Below, in pieces: positions 1 through 9,496 of a stretch of DNA of 33,260 nt. The stretch is from the NCBI GenBank assembly GCA_020850775.1, contig JADZEA010000064.1, forward strand, positions 1 through 33,260. Reading direction: 5' to 3'. The first letter of the stretch is position 1. Each line of letters opens with the position of its first letter. Under the pieces are notes generated by a model. The model worked only from the letters and a program-made list of their open reading frames with translations, did not search any database and was not told where the DNA came from. The DNA comes from a bacterium (lineage in GTDB: Bacteria > CLD3). Made by a program: the position numbers and the translations under genes.

Positions 1-616
1 AAACATCTTCCGCATCAAGGTCTGCAAAAATATTGTCAAAAATGAAAGTTTCGCTAATGTTTGAACTGTCAGCGTCAAGGGCAGCCAAACCTAAGGCATA
101 AAATCCGTTTTCAGCGTTTAAAACTGGATTAAAAGTAATCTCAAAGCTTTTCAGTTCGCCGTTTGCGTCCCTTTCTCTGTAAAAAAGACTGTCAAAGTTT
201 ATGCTTAAAATCTCAAACTTTGAACCATTTCTTTGTGGAACTTTTGTTGTTGAAGTTGTTGAGAGTTCTTTTCCGTCAATTTTTGCGGTAACTTCCAGTT
301 TGTAAGTTTCGCCTTCAAAAATTTGCAGTGCGGTTTCGTCAGCTTCGTAGGATTTTTTGTTTTCGTTAAAGTTTAGCTGAACACCATTAATTTTTACGGT
401 TGCGTTTTTAATGATTAAAGAATCGCGTTTGATTGCAGCGTTTGAGTTTAAAGGGATGTTGCGGCTGATTCTTATGTTTTCAACTTGTCTGTTTGGGAAA
501 AGGTAGCCTTCAACGACAATTTTGGGGCTGTAATTATTTTCTCCGATTTCTACTGTTGGTTCACCGCAAGCAAAAATTACAACGCTTAGAAAAATTAAAA
601 AACTTATTTTTTGCAT
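1..616 (-). CDS. DUF4249-type outer-membrane lipoprotein (partial, C-terminus off window)
   Basis: About 205 codons can be read on the minus strand from an ATG at 616-614; the gene runs off the left edge. The N-terminus (MQKISFLIFLSVVIFACGE) is a lipoprotein signal with a relaxed lipobox ending at Cys17. What follows is a beta-rich region with the pattern KIVVEGYLFPNRQVENIRISRNIPL (shown in two parts: KIVVEGYLF and ENIRISRNIPL), typical of the DUF4249 family that sits beside TonB-dependent receptors in Bacteroidota-like genomes. It starts 10 bases after the receptor's stop codon, with an AAGGA ribosome site inside that gap, so the two are very likely co-transcribed. The family's role is not established; a surface or periplasmic accessory to the receptor is inferred. 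Family assignment is from memory of the pattern. Confidence 0.72.
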   Translation of the reverse strand, partial: MQKISFLIFLSVVIFACGEPTVEIGENNYSPKIVVEGYLFPNRQVENIRISRNIPLNSNAAIKRDSLIIKNATVKINGVQLNFNENKKSYEADETALQIFEGETYKLEVTAKIDGKELSTTSTTKVPQRNGSKFEILSINFDSLFYRERDANGELKSFEITFNPVLNAENGFYALGLAALDADSSNISETFIFDNIFADLDAEDV

Positions 617-626
617 TTTTTTATCC

Positions 627-2981
627 TTAGAACTTAAAGTTTACGCCGATTGTTGGTAAGAGTGGAAACATTGGAGTTGTTTTAACTTCCTGAACGATTG
701 TTTCCGAAGTGCTTTTGTCTTCGTAGCTGACAAACCAAATATTTTTTCTGTTTCCGAGATTGTAGATTTGCAGGTAAGGAGCGATTGACCAGGTTTTAAA
801 TTCTTTTTCGTAGGTAATGCTTGCGTCAAACCTGATGTAAGCGGGAAGCCTGAAATTGTTGATTTCGCTTGGGTACAAGTCAAAACCGTTCTGAAAATTT
901 CCCGGTGGTGTTGAGTTTACGAAGTAAGCGGAACCGGGAGTTGTGATTGGCTGACCTGTTGAGTAAACGAAGTTTGTTCCTAAAACCCACTTTCCGGAAT
1001 GTTTTTTAGCTGTTTTTCCTTTTAAGGCTCGGATTCCGTTTTTGATGTCAAGGTTTCCAACAAAATTTACGGTTGAAGTTCTGTCGTGTCTTGGTGAAAA
1101 TTCTTCGTTGCTGTTTAGTTCCTGAAACCTGTAATTTGTTTTTGCAAAAGAGTAACCAAGCCAGCCTGTAAAAGCTCCGACGTCTTTTCTGAAAAGCATT
1201 TCAAAACCGACAGAATTGCCTTTTCCCTGATTGAAAAGCCCTTTTGTGTTGTTGTAAACCGGTTTGTTGTCTTCTGTGTAGCTGCCGGGTTTGATGTCTG
1301 TCATGAAAGTTGGGTCAAAAGAATAAATATTTTTGTAAACCTTGTAGAACGTTTCAATTTCAAGTTCGTAATCTTTATCAATTTCTTGTTGAAAACCTAA
1401 AATGTAGTGGTAAGAAGTTGATTCTTTTTGATAAGAATTAGAAACCGTCCAAATATCTGAAATAAAAAATCTCGGAATCCGATGCAGGTACTGGTGGTAA
1501 ATTCCTGTTGCTGCTTTTAAATTTATTGTGTCTGTAAGTTTGTACTTCAGAGAAAACCTTGGCTCAACGTTCTGAAAAGTCTTGTCCGATTTAAAAACAT
1601 TGTAGCGAACTCCGCTTTCAACGTTCCACAAAATATTTGGCTTGTAGGTTACTGTAAAGTAAGTAACGTAGTGTTTCGGTTTTTCCTGAACGTCAATTTT
1701 CCCGTCAGGAAAATCCTGCTTTAAAATCACGCTGAGGTTTTTTTCTTCAAAACCGAACTTTGTGTCTATTTTTTCGGAGTGGTGGTACTCAAGGTTTCCT
1801 TTTAGTGTAACGTCTGTAACCATGTTTCTTTCCGAAACTGCGACGGCATCTCCAAGGTCAAAATCAGAAGTGAAGCGGCTTCCTGTAACCCAAAAATTTC
1901 CAAACAATTGCGGCGTAAAAACGCTTGTCCATCGGATGCTTCCTGTCTTGTTTCCCCAATCGTAGTTCAAACCTGTTTTTTCGGTTGCGTTGTTGTTAAA
2001 AATTACTTTCAGAAAATCCCTTCCGCCGTAAGTGCTGATTGTGAGTTTGTTTCTTGGGCTCAGGTCTAAAAATGCTTTTAAGTTGCCGTCGTAAAAGTAG
2101 TAGTCAGGGACTTCGTCAATGCTTTTTGCGATTGTTTGGTCAAAGTAAGTTCGTCTGAACGAACCCGAAAGCGAGCCAAAATTTCCGAGTGGTGTTTGAA
2201 GTGTAGTTTTTGCGGAAAGCAGACTGATTGATGCGCTGCCTTCAAATTCTTTTCTGTTCCCGTCAAGGTTTGTGATGTCAAGGATTGAAGAAAGCCTTCC
2301 ACCGTAATCCGCACTAAAACCGCCTTTTGAAAGTTCAACTTTGCGGATTGCGTCTGTGTTGAACGTTGAAAAGATTCCGAAAGCGTGTTCGGGATTGTAC
2401 ACGTCTGTTCCGTCAAGCAGGTAAAGATTTTGGTCAGGAGTTCCTCCGCGAACGTACAGTGCGGAAGAAAAATCGGAAAGCGGTAAAATTCCCGGTAAAG
2501 TTTGCAGGGAACGTAAAAGGTCTGCTTCTGCGACTTGTGGCAAAGCCTTAATCTGAACGGGAGAAAGCTCAACTTTTGAAATTTCTCTTCTGAACAATTT
2601 TTCAGAAACTTTTAAAGTTTCAGCTTCTGCGACAATCAGAACCTCTTCAGCCTGAAGTTTTTCGGGTTCAAGGTTAATGTTTACGGATTTTTTTTCGCCT
2701 GCTGAAATTTTGATTTTTTCAGCTTTAGTTTTGTAACCTAAGTACTGAAAAACGACAGTGTAATCGCCGGAAGCGATTTTTGGAACGACGTAGTAACCGC
2801 TTACGTTTGTCGTCCCACCAATTTTTAGTTCTTGCAGAAAAACGCTTGCACCAATCAGTGCTTCGCCGTTTGAGGCGTCGTAGATGAAACCGTTAAGAGT
2901 TCCTTTTTTTTCGTTGGTTTCTGCTTTTACCTGGTTCAGAAGCACAAGGACACAGCAGAAAAGACAAATTATTTTTTTCAT
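627..2981 (-). CDS. TonB-dependent outer-membrane receptor with N-terminal carboxypeptidase-D-like domain
   Basis: This 784-residue protein has a signal peptide (residues 1-20, ending QVKA). A carboxypeptidase regulatory-like beta domain follows (about 27-110, with GFIYDASNGEALIGASV and FQYLGYKTK). Next is a plug domain (about 135-245) with the typical LRSLQTLPGI, LYVRGGTPDQNLYLLDG and RKVELSKGGFSADYGGRLSS patterns. The rest is a long beta barrel ending in an aromatic residue (GVNFKF), as expected for outer-membrane insertion. It is a gated transporter powered by TonB-ExbBD; exbB/exbD lie at the other end of the window. The length is normal for the family. The substrate cannot be told. It forms a two-gene unit with the downstream lipoprotein, and a hairpin at 3076-3107 separates it from pgk. 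Confidence 0.93.
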   Translation of the reverse strand: MKKIICLFCCVLVLLNQVKAETNEKKGTLNGFIYDASNGEALIGASVFLQELKIGGTTNVSGYYVVPKIASGDYTVVFQYLGYKTKAEKIKISAGEKKSVNINLEPEKLQAEEVLIVAEAETLKVSEKLFRREISKVELSPVQIKALPQVAEADLLRSLQTLPGILPLSDFSSALYVRGGTPDQNLYLLDGTDVYNPEHAFGIFSTFNTDAIRKVELSKGGFSADYGGRLSSILDITNLDGNRKEFEGSASISLLSAKTTLQTPLGNFGSLSGSFRRTYFDQTIAKSIDEVPDYYFYDGNLKAFLDLSPRNKLTISTYGGRDFLKVIFNNNATEKTGLNYDWGNKTGSIRWTSVFTPQLFGNFWVTGSRFTSDFDLGDAVAVSERNMVTDVTLKGNLEYHHSEKIDTKFGFEEKNLSVILKQDFPDGKIDVQEKPKHYVTYFTVTYKPNILWNVESGVRYNVFKSDKTFQNVEPRFSLKYKLTDTINLKAATGIYHQYLHRIPRFFISDIWTVSNSYQKESTSYHYILGFQQEIDKDYELEIETFYKVYKNIYSFDPTFMTDIKPGSYTEDNKPVYNNTKGLFNQGKGNSVGFEMLFRKDVGAFTGWLGYSFAKTNYRFQELNSNEEFSPRHDRTSTVNFVGNLDIKNGIRALKGKTAKKHSGKWVLGTNFVYSTGQPITTPGSAYFVNSTPPGNFQNGFDLYPSEINNFRLPAYIRFDASITYEKEFKTWSIAPYLQIYNLGNRKNIWFVSYEDKSTSETIVQEVKTTPMFPLLPTIGVNFKF

Positions 2982-3075
2982 TTCTTCCTTTTTTTTAAAA
3001 TTAAAACGGGCTTCAAAAACGTAGCAAAATTAATTTTGTTTAGAAAAAAAATGAGAAGAGTAAAATTATGGTAGC

Positions 3076-3107
3076 GAGAGCCTGAATTTTAAAAAAATCA
3101 GGTTCTC
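3076..3107 (-). terminator. hairpin after pgk
   Basis: GAGAGCCTGA (3076-3085) pairs with TCAGGTTCTC (3098-3107), with one G-T pair and an A/T-rich loop. It lies 11 bases past the pgk stop codon on the minus strand. No long T run follows in that direction, so termination may be partial and allow some read-through into the receptor gene. Confidence 0.5.
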
Positions 3108-3117
3108 ACTCAATTTT

Positions 3118-4317
3118 TTATTTATCAGTTAATGCTTCAACACCGGGAAGTTTTTTTCCTTCAAGAAACTCTAAAGAAGCACCTCCGCCTGTTGAAACGT
3201 GAGACATTTTTTTAGAAAGCCCTGCTTTTTTTACAGCGGATGCAGAATCACCACCACCGATTACGGTAATTCCGCCGTTTCCTGTGCAAGTTGCCATTGC
3301 CTGAGCGATTTCATTTGTTCCGGCTGCAAAGTTTGGCATTTCAAAAACTCCCATCGGACCGTTCCAAATCACTGTTTTGCTCTCTTTAATAATTTTAGAA
3401 AAGTTTGCAATTGTTTCTTCACCAATGTCAAGTCCAAGCCATTCGTCAGGGATTTTGCTTACTAAAACGGTTTTTTTGTTTGCTTCGTTAGCGAACTTGT
3501 CGGCAACGACGCAATCGGACGGAAGCATTAAATTTACGCCTTTTGATTTTGCTTTTTCCAGAATTTCCTTTGCAAGTTCAATTTTGTCGGTCTCAACCAA
3601 AGATTTTCCGATTGACAGCCCTTGTGCTTTGTAGAAAGTAAAAATCATTCCGCCACCAACAAGCAAGTTGTCAACTTTGTCAAGCAAGTGTTCCATCACG
3701 TCTATTTTTCCTGAAATTTTTGAACCGCCGATGATTGCCGTAAAAGGTCTTTTCGGGCTTAGAACCGCACTTCCAAGGTAGTCAAGTTCCTTTTTCATCA
3801 GGTAACCGCTTGCACAGGGATTTAAAAATTTTGTAACTCCTTCGGTTGAAGCGTGCCCTCTGTGAGCCGTTCCAAAAGCGTCGTTAACGTAAACTTCGCC
3901 AAGTTCTGCGAGTTGTTTTGCAAAAACAGGGTCGTTTTCTTCTTCTTCCTTGTGGAAACGCAAGTTTTCAAGCAAAGCAACTTCGCCATTTTCTAAAGAG
4001 TTAACGACCTTTTCAGCTGCTTCACCGACACAATCGTTAGCAAATTTTACTTCCTTTCCAAGAATTTCAGCAAGTTTTTTTGCAACAGGTAACAAAGACA
4101 TTGAAGCGACAACTTTTCCGTCAGGTCTTCCAAGATGGCTCATTAAAATCACTTTTGAGCCTTCAGAAACGAGTTTTTGGATTGTTGGAAGCGTTGCACG
4201 GATTCTTTTGTCATCAGTGATGTTTTGGTTTTCGTCAAGCGGAACGTTAAAATCCACTCTTACTAAAATTTTTTTGCCTGAAAGGTTTTTCAGGTCGTCA
4301 ACAGAAATTTTTCGCAT
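3118..4317 (-). CDS. pgk: phosphoglycerate kinase
   Basis: The protein has 399 residues, the standard length for the family. It catalyses 1,3-bisphosphoglycerate + ADP to 3-phosphoglycerate + ATP in cytoplasmic glycolysis (reversible in gluconeogenesis). Visible family motifs are [11 protein letters not shown] near residue 20, SHLGRPDG near 60, [14 protein letters not shown] near 145 for the substrate-binding N-domain, and the nucleotide-site GGGDSASA near 355. The start is supported by an AGGAG site just upstream (4325-4329 region). A TAACTTTG element on the minus strand at 4365-4358 may be part of its promoter. The gene is divergent from the TPR gene at 4479, sharing about 160 bases of intergenic DNA. 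No irregularities are visible. Confidence 0.98.
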   Translation of the reverse strand: MRKISVDDLKNLSGKKILVRVDFNVPLDENQNITDDKRIRATLPTIQKLVSEGSKVILMSHLGRPDGKVVASMSLLPVAKKLAEILGKEVKFANDCVGEAAEKVVNSLENGEVALLENLRFHKEEEENDPVFAKQLAELGEVYVNDAFGTAHRGHASTEGVTKFLNPCASGYLMKKELDYLGSAVLSPKRPFTAIIGGSKISGKIDVMEHLLDKVDNLLVGGGMIFTFYKAQGLSIGKSLVETDKIELAKEILEKAKSKGVNLMLPSDCVVADKFANEANKKTVLVSKIPDEWLGLDIGEETIANFSKIIKESKTVIWNGPMGVFEMPNFAAGTNEIAQAMATCTGNGGITVIGGGDSASAVKKAGLSKKMSHVSTGGGASLEFLEGKKLPGVEALTDK

Positions 4318-4478
4318 TTATTTTCTCCTGAATTTTTATTGTTTAATTTGTAATTTCCAAAGTTAAGAATTTAAAATTGGAAAAAAAAGCAAAGAACTCT
4401 TAGAAAATTTTTTCGTTTTGCTTTAGGAATTTGGTTTTTAAATTAACTAACCCCAAAAATAAATTTTAAAGGTGAAAA

Positions 4479-5981
4479 ATGGCTGTTTTACTTGTGTTGA
4501 TTTTGCTTTTTGCTCAAAATATTTTTGCTCAAAGCAAACTTTCAAAAGAAGAATTTCAAACAATTGAGCGAGGAATTGACAAGACTTACAGGCTAAAATT
4601 CAGTGAAGGGATGGCTTGTTTTGATTCTGTAATCAAAAAATTCCCAAACCGACCTGAAGGTTATTTTTTCAAGGCTTCAAACTATTTTTGGCAAGGAATT
4701 GTGAACTCAAAAGATGATTCAAAAATTGAAAAATTCAAGGAATTTTCAGACCTTGCAATTAAAAAAGCAGAAAAACTTGAAAAAACAGAACCTAAAACGG
4801 CTCTCTTTTTTCTTGGCGCAAGTTACGGGAATCTCGGACGTTACCACGGAATGAAACAAAATTGGTTGCGAGCTTACTGGCATGGAAAAACAGGTTTGGA
4901 TTACCTTGAAAACTTAGTTAAAATGGATAAAAATTACTACGACGCTTACTTTGGGCTTGGAATTTTTCATTACTACGGAGACGTGCTGCCTTCGTTTGTC
5001 AAAGTTTTAGCAGGACTTTTAGGTTTGACAGGAAGCAGGCAACAAGGCTTGGAAGAGCTAAAACTTGCTTCAGAGAAAGGTACTTTTTCAAAAACAGAAG
5101 CAAAGTATTTTTTGAGCGAAATTCTTTTGAACTTTGAAAGTGATTACAATCAGGCAATTCAAATTGCAAACGAACTCGTTACCGAATTTCCTGAAAATCA
5201 AGGTTTCCTGCTAAACCTTGCACTGGTTAAACAAGCAAAAGGCGAACTTGAAGAAGCAATTCTGGATTACACAAAAATTGAACTGACGGTTAACAGGTTG
5301 CTGACTCCAACTCTTTACTCTCTGGCACTTTTACAGCTTTCGGAAACTTACACACAACTTGACGACTACTCAAAAGCAATTCAAACCACAGAAAAACTTT
5401 TGGCTTTTCCGCAAACAAAAGACACCTGGCAAGAAGTTTACGCAACTTTTAACCTTGCCGAATTTCACGAAATTTCGGGAAACAGAACAAAAGCGATTGA
5501 GTTTTACAAGCAGGTTCACAAAAAAGATGACTACGAATCCGTTTACGAAAATGCACAAAACAGGCTGAAAAAACCGATGTCAGAAGTAGAAATCCTTTCT
5601 GAACGTGCAAAAAAACTTGAACGGGCAAAAAAGTACGAAAAAGTAATTGAAATTTGCGGGAAGGAATTACCAAACAAAAAGACGAAAGAACCAAACAAAA
5701 AATTTGTCGCAGAAACTTACTACAGACTTGGAAAATCTTACCTTGAAACAGAAAATTATTTAAAAGCTAAAACTTGTTTTTACGAAGTTCTGACGGTAAA
5801 AGAAATTTCATCTTCACGAAAAGGTTTTACTTTTGTTTTTCTCGGAAAAGCACAGTTTTTAAACGGAGACGAAAAATCTGCACGCGAAAGTTTCAACAAA
5901 GCGTTGAAGGAAGAAACTCCTCAGTGGTTACTGAAAAAAGAAATCCAAAAAATTATCCCTGATTTTTTTGCTGTAAGGTAA
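4479..5981 (+). CDS. exported tetratricopeptide-repeat protein
   Basis: This 500-residue protein starts with a short signal peptide (MAVLLVLILLFAQNIFAQ), so it is predicted to be periplasmic or outer-membrane associated. The body is alpha-helical with repeated TPR-like helix pairs. Clear ones are near residues 270-310 (YSLALLQLSETYTQLDDYSKAIQTTEKLL) and 410-470 (YYRLGKSYLETENYLKAKTCFYEVL), quoted here only as position guides. An AAAGGTG ribosome site precedes the ATG by a normal distance. TPR proteins are binding scaffolds; no catalytic motif is visible. It stands alone, followed by the sigma-54 control region of the next operon. A short inverted repeat (AGGTAAA-C-TTTACCT, 5976-5990) spans its stop codon, but the loop is too small to call it a terminator. 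Its function is unknown. Confidence 0.85.
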   Translation: MAVLLVLILLFAQNIFAQSKLSKEEFQTIERGIDKTYRLKFSEGMACFDSVIKKFPNRPEGYFFKASNYFWQGIVNSKDDSKIEKFKEFSDLAIKKAEKLEKTEPKTALFFLGASYGNLGRYHGMKQNWLRAYWHGKTGLDYLENLVKMDKNYYDAYFGLGIFHYYGDVLPSFVKVLAGLLGLTGSRQQGLEELKLASEKGTFSKTEAKYFLSEILLNFESDYNQAIQIANELVTEFPENQGFLLNLALVKQAKGELEEAILDYTKIELTVNRLLTPTLYSLALLQLSETYTQLDDYSKAIQTTEKLLAFPQTKDTWQEVYATFNLAEFHEISGNRTKAIEFYKQVHKKDDYESVYENAQNRLKKPMSEVEILSERAKKLERAKKYEKVIEICGKELPNKKTKEPNKKFVAETYYRLGKSYLETENYLKAKTCFYEVLTVKEISSSRKGFTFVFLGKAQFLNGDEKSARESFNKALKEETPQWLLKKEIQKIIPDFFAVR

Positions 5982-6009
5982 ACTTTACCTGGAAATTTAT
6001 TTTTAATTG

Positions 6010-6037
6010 TTGCAAAAAGTGTTGCAACCTGTTGCAA
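6010..6037 (+). promoter_or_regulatory. putative activator-binding array (three TTGCAA sites), operon 1
   Basis: TTGCAA occurs at 6010-6015, 6022-6027 and 6032-6037; the middle copy sits in a perfect GTTGCAAC palindrome. Spacings are 12 and 10 bases, about one helical turn each. The array lies about 85 bases before the -12 element of a sigma-54-like promoter, a usual position for an enhancer. The same three-site array, with spacings in mirrored order, precedes the cytochrome unit at 14028-14055. The inferred ligand is the activator encoded at 10660-12348. Confidence 0.7.
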
Positions 6038-6095
6038 GGTTTTGCTGGAAAAATCGCAAAAACCTTGTTCTAAAGCTACTTTCGGCTAAAAACAC

Positions 6096-6113
6096 TTGGT
6101 ACAGCTTTTGGAT
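6096..6113 (+). promoter_or_regulatory. sigma-54 promoter of the oxidoreductase operon
   Basis: TTGGTACAGCTTTTGGAT matches the sigma-54 form TGGCAC-N5-TTGC closely. GG at 6098-6099 is followed by exactly ten bases and GG at 6110-6111, where the consensus has GC. Predicted transcription would begin near 6122, giving a leader of about 25 bases before the ATG at 6148. This places the promoter inside an apparent upstream extension of the reading frame, which is therefore unlikely to be translated. Confidence 0.75.
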
Positions 6114-6147
6114 TAATCCTTTTGCAAAAATTGAAAGGATTAAAAAA

Positions 6148-6753
6148 ATGGAAACAAATTCTCACAAAAATTTAGTCAAAGAACTTGAAGTAGTTTCCCA
6201 ATTTTTTGCTGTCTTGTTTGAGTACCCAAACCCTGCAATTTTAAGTTACTTTACAAACGATAAAATTCTTGTAAAAGACCTTTGTAAAATCTCAAACACC
6301 GAGTTTCTTTCTTTTCGTTCACTAACTTACCGCGACCTTGAGATTGCTTACAATTCACTTTTTATCGTTGAGCCAACTAAAAACGGTGCTGTTCTTTACG
6401 AGTCTTACTACGCTTCCCCGGAAAAAATGCTCAACCAGGAGAGTTCCCGCCAAATCAAAAAATTAGTTGAAGCTGAAAATGGGTTTGTTTCTGAAAATTC
6501 TCCTGCTGACTACTTGCCTGTGATTTTGAGTTTGCTGAATCTTTACTGTGAAAAATTTCTTGAAACAAACGAGCAAAACTACTTTCATAAAATTGTTTTT
6601 TTGCTTGAGAACCACGTTTTCAACTGGATGGAAAAATTCACTTTTGATGTTTTGAGGCATTCAAATGTTTTTTACGGATTTATCGCAAACCTTTACTACA
6701 ACTACTTTCAACTTGTAAAATCAAACCTTGAAGAATTGAGGAAAATAAAATGA
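6148..6753 (+). CDS. TorD/DmsD-family molybdoenzyme maturation chaperone
   Basis: The protein has 201 residues, as is usual for this all-helical cytoplasmic family. Such proteins bind the Tat signal and apo-form of a molybdopterin enzyme until cofactor insertion and export. Family-like features are the central PADYLPVILSLLNLY segment (the equivalent of the usual P-x-DHL helix) and the C-terminal pattern WMEKF followed by FYGFIANLYYNYF. The frame is open back to 6007, but ATG at 6148 is preferred. It has GAAAGGAT at 6133-6140 in good position, and the sigma-54 promoter lies in the upstream part. The stop codon overlaps the ATG of the catalytic subunit (ATGA), which indicates coupled translation and that this is its client. 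Confidence 0.85.
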   Translation: METNSHKNLVKELEVVSQFFAVLFEYPNPAILSYFTNDKILVKDLCKISNTEFLSFRSLTYRDLEIAYNSLFIVEPTKNGAVLYESYYASPEKMLNQESSRQIKKLVEAENGFVSENSPADYLPVILSLLNLYCEKFLETNEQNYFHKIVFLLENHVFNWMEKFTFDVLRHSNVFYGFIANLYYNYFQLVKSNLEELRKIK

Positions 6754-8921
6754 AAAATTTATCAAGACGTGAATTTTTGAGAAGAACTTCACTTTCAGCT
6801 CTTGTTTTGGCTTTTGCTTCTTCGGGAATTCCTGTTTTGTTTTCTGAGGAAACAAAGATTGCAGCTACCACAAAAGGCAAAAAGTACGTTTACACTTCCT
6901 GTGAAATTTGCGTGAACAAGTGCGGATTAAAAGCTCACGTTGAAAACGGCAGAATTGTCAGACTTGAGCCAAACCCGCACTTTCCAAAAAGCCGCGGAAT
7001 GGTTTGTGCAAGAGGAAACGCTGGTGCAAGAGTTCCGTACTCTGCGGACAGATTAAAATTCCCGCTTGTTCGTGTCGGAGAACGCGGTGAAAACAAGTGG
7101 CGAAAAGCAAACTGGGACGAAGCACTGAAAATTGTTGGCGAAAATCTGAACAAAGTAGTTGAAACACAAAAAAACCGTTCTGCTGTAATGTTTGCTTCAA
7201 CCGAAGGTTTTCAGGAAGAATTTTTTAAGACTTTTGCTGAAGCCTTTGGTTCTTACAACGTTGTCAGGCATCCAACTCTCTGCTTAGCTTCAAACATTCA
7301 GGGCTTTTCAGCAGTTCTCGGAACTTATCCGGACGCAGACATCAAAAATGCAAACTACGTGATTTTTTGCGGAAGCAACAGGCTTGAAGCATTGATTACT
7401 CCGGATTCAATTGACCTTTTGAAAACCGGAAACAAAAAAATTGTTACTCTTGACCCGCGTTTTACAAAAACAGCCGCAAAATCAGGCGAGTGGTTACCAA
7501 TCAAAGTCGGAACCGATTTAGCCTTTGCACTTGCGATGATTAACGTTTTGATTAACGAGGAGCTTTACGACAAAAAATTTGTTGAAGAAAAAACTTTTGG
7601 TTTTGAAGAACTCAAAAACCACGTCAAAAATTACACTCCGGAATGGGCTGAAAAGGAAACGGAAATTCCTGCTGAAACCATCAGAAGAATTGCGACAGAG
7701 TTCGCTGAAAACGCACCAAAATCGGTTTACTATCCGGGAAGAAGGTCGTCTTTCAGTAAAAACGACGCAGAACTAAGGCGGGCAATTGCGATGGTTAATG
7801 CTTTGGTCGGGAATTTTAATGCGAAAGGCGGTCTCGTTCAATCTCTTTCAATTCCGCTAAAAAAAGTTGAGTTTGAACCGGTTTGGTACGACGACAACGC
7901 AGAAGAAAGGCTTGAAGCAGGAACAGTTCAGTTTTTGACTGAAAGTTCAGGAGCGTGGCTTCCTTTCAGAGACGCAGTTTTGAAAGGCGAACCTTACCCG
8001 GTTAAAGCGATGGTAACTTACAAAACGAATCCTGTTGCTTCTGTTCCGAACCGTAAAAAAACGCTTGAAATGATGAAAAAGATGGATTTTATCGCAGTGA
8101 TTGACACAGAAATGTCTGACACGGCTTACTTTGCAGACGTGATTTTACCTGAGTCAACTTACCTTGAAAGATGGGACCCGGCACACGTTTTGAGCGGAAT
8201 TGAACCTGTAGTAACTTTCAGGCAACCAGTAATTGAGCCACTTTACGACACAAAATCCTGCCTTGAAATTATGCAGGGATTAGTAAAAACTTGCGGGCTT
8301 GAGACAAATCCTTTTGATTACACAATCCAAAATTACATCAAAACGCAGGTTGAAAATTACGAAGGAGCTTACGAAAAATTGCTTGAAACAGCGGTTTTTA
8401 TTCCTGAAAATTTGCCAAATCCTTACGGCGAAAGACCAATCAAAACCCAAACCCAAAAAATTGAGTTTTACAGCGAAAAGTATCTTTCAAAGGGCTTAAA
8501 CCCAATGCCAACTTACGAAAAGCCAGGTGAAATCCCTGACGGAAAGTTTAAGTTCGTAGTTGGAAGGCACGCATTTTTTACACACAGTTCAACGAATTTG
8601 GATTACCTGAACACAATTATGAACCAAAATACTTTGTGGATTAACACGAAAGCGGCTGAAAGGCTTGGCATCAAAAACAACGATTTGGTGCTTGTAAAAT
8701 CAGCAGTTGGTGAAGGAAAACTCAATGCTTTTGTAACGGAAGGAATCAGACCCGACACAGTTTTTTTCATTCACGGTTTTGGCTCGGTTTCAAAAGGTCT
8801 GAGCAAAACTTACGGAGTTGGTGCTTCGGAATCGGAAATTCTTGAAGACCACTACGAACCAATTTCGGGGAATGCACTGTTACACGAAACGATTGTTCAA
8901 GTTGAGAAAGTGAGAGGATAA
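6750..8921 (+). CDS. psrA: molybdopterin oxidoreductase catalytic subunit, polysulfide/thiosulfate reductase (PsrA/PhsA) type
   Basis: This 723-residue member of the DMSO-reductase superfamily has a Tat signal (SRREFLRR at 5-12 plus a hydrophobic stretch), so it acts in the periplasm. A [4Fe-4S] site is formed by Cys51, Cys54, Cys58 and Cys86 (CX2CX3CX27C). The likely molybdenum ligand is Cys178, in HPTLCLASN, as in Psr/Phs and arsenate-reductase relatives rather than the serine or aspartate types. The C-terminal cofactor-binding domain is complete. It is close in length to PhsA/PsrA and much shorter than tetrathionate or selenate reductases. Expected role: reduction of a sulfur compound or similar oxyanion with electrons from the next two subunits. 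The substrate is an inference; arsenate or another acceptor cannot be excluded. Confidence 0.88.
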   Translation: MKNLSRREFLRRTSLSALVLAFASSGIPVLFSEETKIAATTKGKKYVYTSCEICVNKCGLKAHVENGRIVRLEPNPHFPKSRGMVCARGNAGARVPYSADRLKFPLVRVGERGENKWRKANWDEALKIVGENLNKVVETQKNRSAVMFASTEGFQEEFFKTFAEAFGSYNVVRHPTLCLASNIQGFSAVLGTYPDADIKNANYVIFCGSNRLEALITPDSIDLLKTGNKKIVTLDPRFTKTAAKSGEWLPIKVGTDLAFALAMINVLINEELYDKKFVEEKTFGFEELKNHVKNYTPEWAEKETEIPAETIRRIATEFAENAPKSVYYPGRRSSFSKNDAELRRAIAMVNALVGNFNAKGGLVQSLSIPLKKVEFEPVWYDDNAEERLEAGTVQFLTESSGAWLPFRDAVLKGEPYPVKAMVTYKTNPVASVPNRKKTLEMMKKMDFIAVIDTEMSDTAYFADVILPESTYLERWDPAHVLSGIEPVVTFRQPVIEPLYDTKSCLEIMQGLVKTCGLETNPFDYTIQNYIKTQVENYEGAYEKLLETAVFIPENLPNPYGERPIKTQTQKIEFYSEKYLSKGLNPMPTYEKPGEIPDGKFKFVVGRHAFFTHSSTNLDYLNTIMNQNTLWINTKAAERLGIKNNDLVLVKSAVGEGKLNAFVTEGIRPDTVFFIHGFGSVSKGLSKTYGVGASESEILEDHYEPISGNALLHETIVQVEKVRG

Positions 8922-8922
8922 A

Positions 8923-9477
8923 ATGGAAACTAAAAAAAAATACGTGATGGTGATTGACACTCAAAAATGTTTTGATTGCAAAGCCTGTACAATTGCCTGC
9001 AAGATGGAAAACAACGTCGCAGACAATTCACAGGAGTACCGAAACTGGGTTGAAACGGGAGAAATCTGCGGAACTTTTCCAAACTTAACGCAAAAATTTA
9101 TTCCCGGACAGTGTAACCACTGCACAAATGCTCCTTGTGAAAAAGTTTGCCCGACTTCTGCAACTTACAGAAACGAAGATGGATTGATAATGATTGACGC
9201 TGAAAAGTGCATTGTTTGTAAGTATTGTATGGTTGCCTGCCCTTACGACGCAAGGTTTGTTTCAACTACAAGGCACGTTGTTGACAAGTGTGATTTTTGT
9301 TACGACAGGATTAAAATTGGTGAACTTCCGGCTTGTGTACAAACTTGCCCACCAAAAACGAGGACTTTTGGAGACCTGAACGACCCAAATTCTGAAGTTT
9401 CAAAACTCTTGAAAAATCGTGAGTACAAAGTTCTTAAACCCGAAACAGGTGCAGAACCTAATGTTTTTTACCTTTAA
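8923..9477 (+). CDS. psrB: four-cluster ferredoxin electron-transfer subunit (PsrB/NrfC/DmsB type)
   Basis: The protein has 184 residues and sixteen cysteines in the four classic groups: CFDCKACTIACK (Cys16-26), CNHCTNAPCEKVCP, CIVCKYCMVACP, and CDFCYDR followed by CVQTCP. It therefore carries four [4Fe-4S] clusters that pass electrons between the membrane subunit and the molybdenum subunit. There is no signal peptide of its own; such subunits are exported by hitch-hiking on the Tat-bearing partner. It begins one base after the catalytic subunit's stop codon, preceded by GAGAGGAT as ribosome site. The length is normal and no cysteine is missing. Confidence 0.95.
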   Translation: METKKKYVMVIDTQKCFDCKACTIACKMENNVADNSQEYRNWVETGEICGTFPNLTQKFIPGQCNHCTNAPCEKVCPTSATYRNEDGLIMIDAEKCIVCKYCMVACPYDARFVSTTRHVVDKCDFCYDRIKIGELPACVQTCPPKTRTFGDLNDPNSEVSKLLKNREYKVLKPETGAEPNVFYL

Positions 9478-9496
9478 AATTTATGAGGAACAAAAG

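Noticed and set aside
2078-2572. 164-residue open frame overlapping the TonB receptor gene in another frame
   Set aside because: It lies wholly within a well-supported receptor gene, has low-complexity composition and shows no recognisable motif.
5976-5990. Inverted repeat AGGTAAA-C-TTTACCT at the end of the TPR gene as a terminator
   Set aside because: It overlaps the stop codon, has a one-base centre, and no T run follows.
6007-6147. N-terminal extension of the TorD-family chaperone
   Set aside because: The frame is open, but the stretch contains the TTGCAA array and sigma-54 promoter; the ATG at 6148 has a good ribosome site and gives the normal family length.
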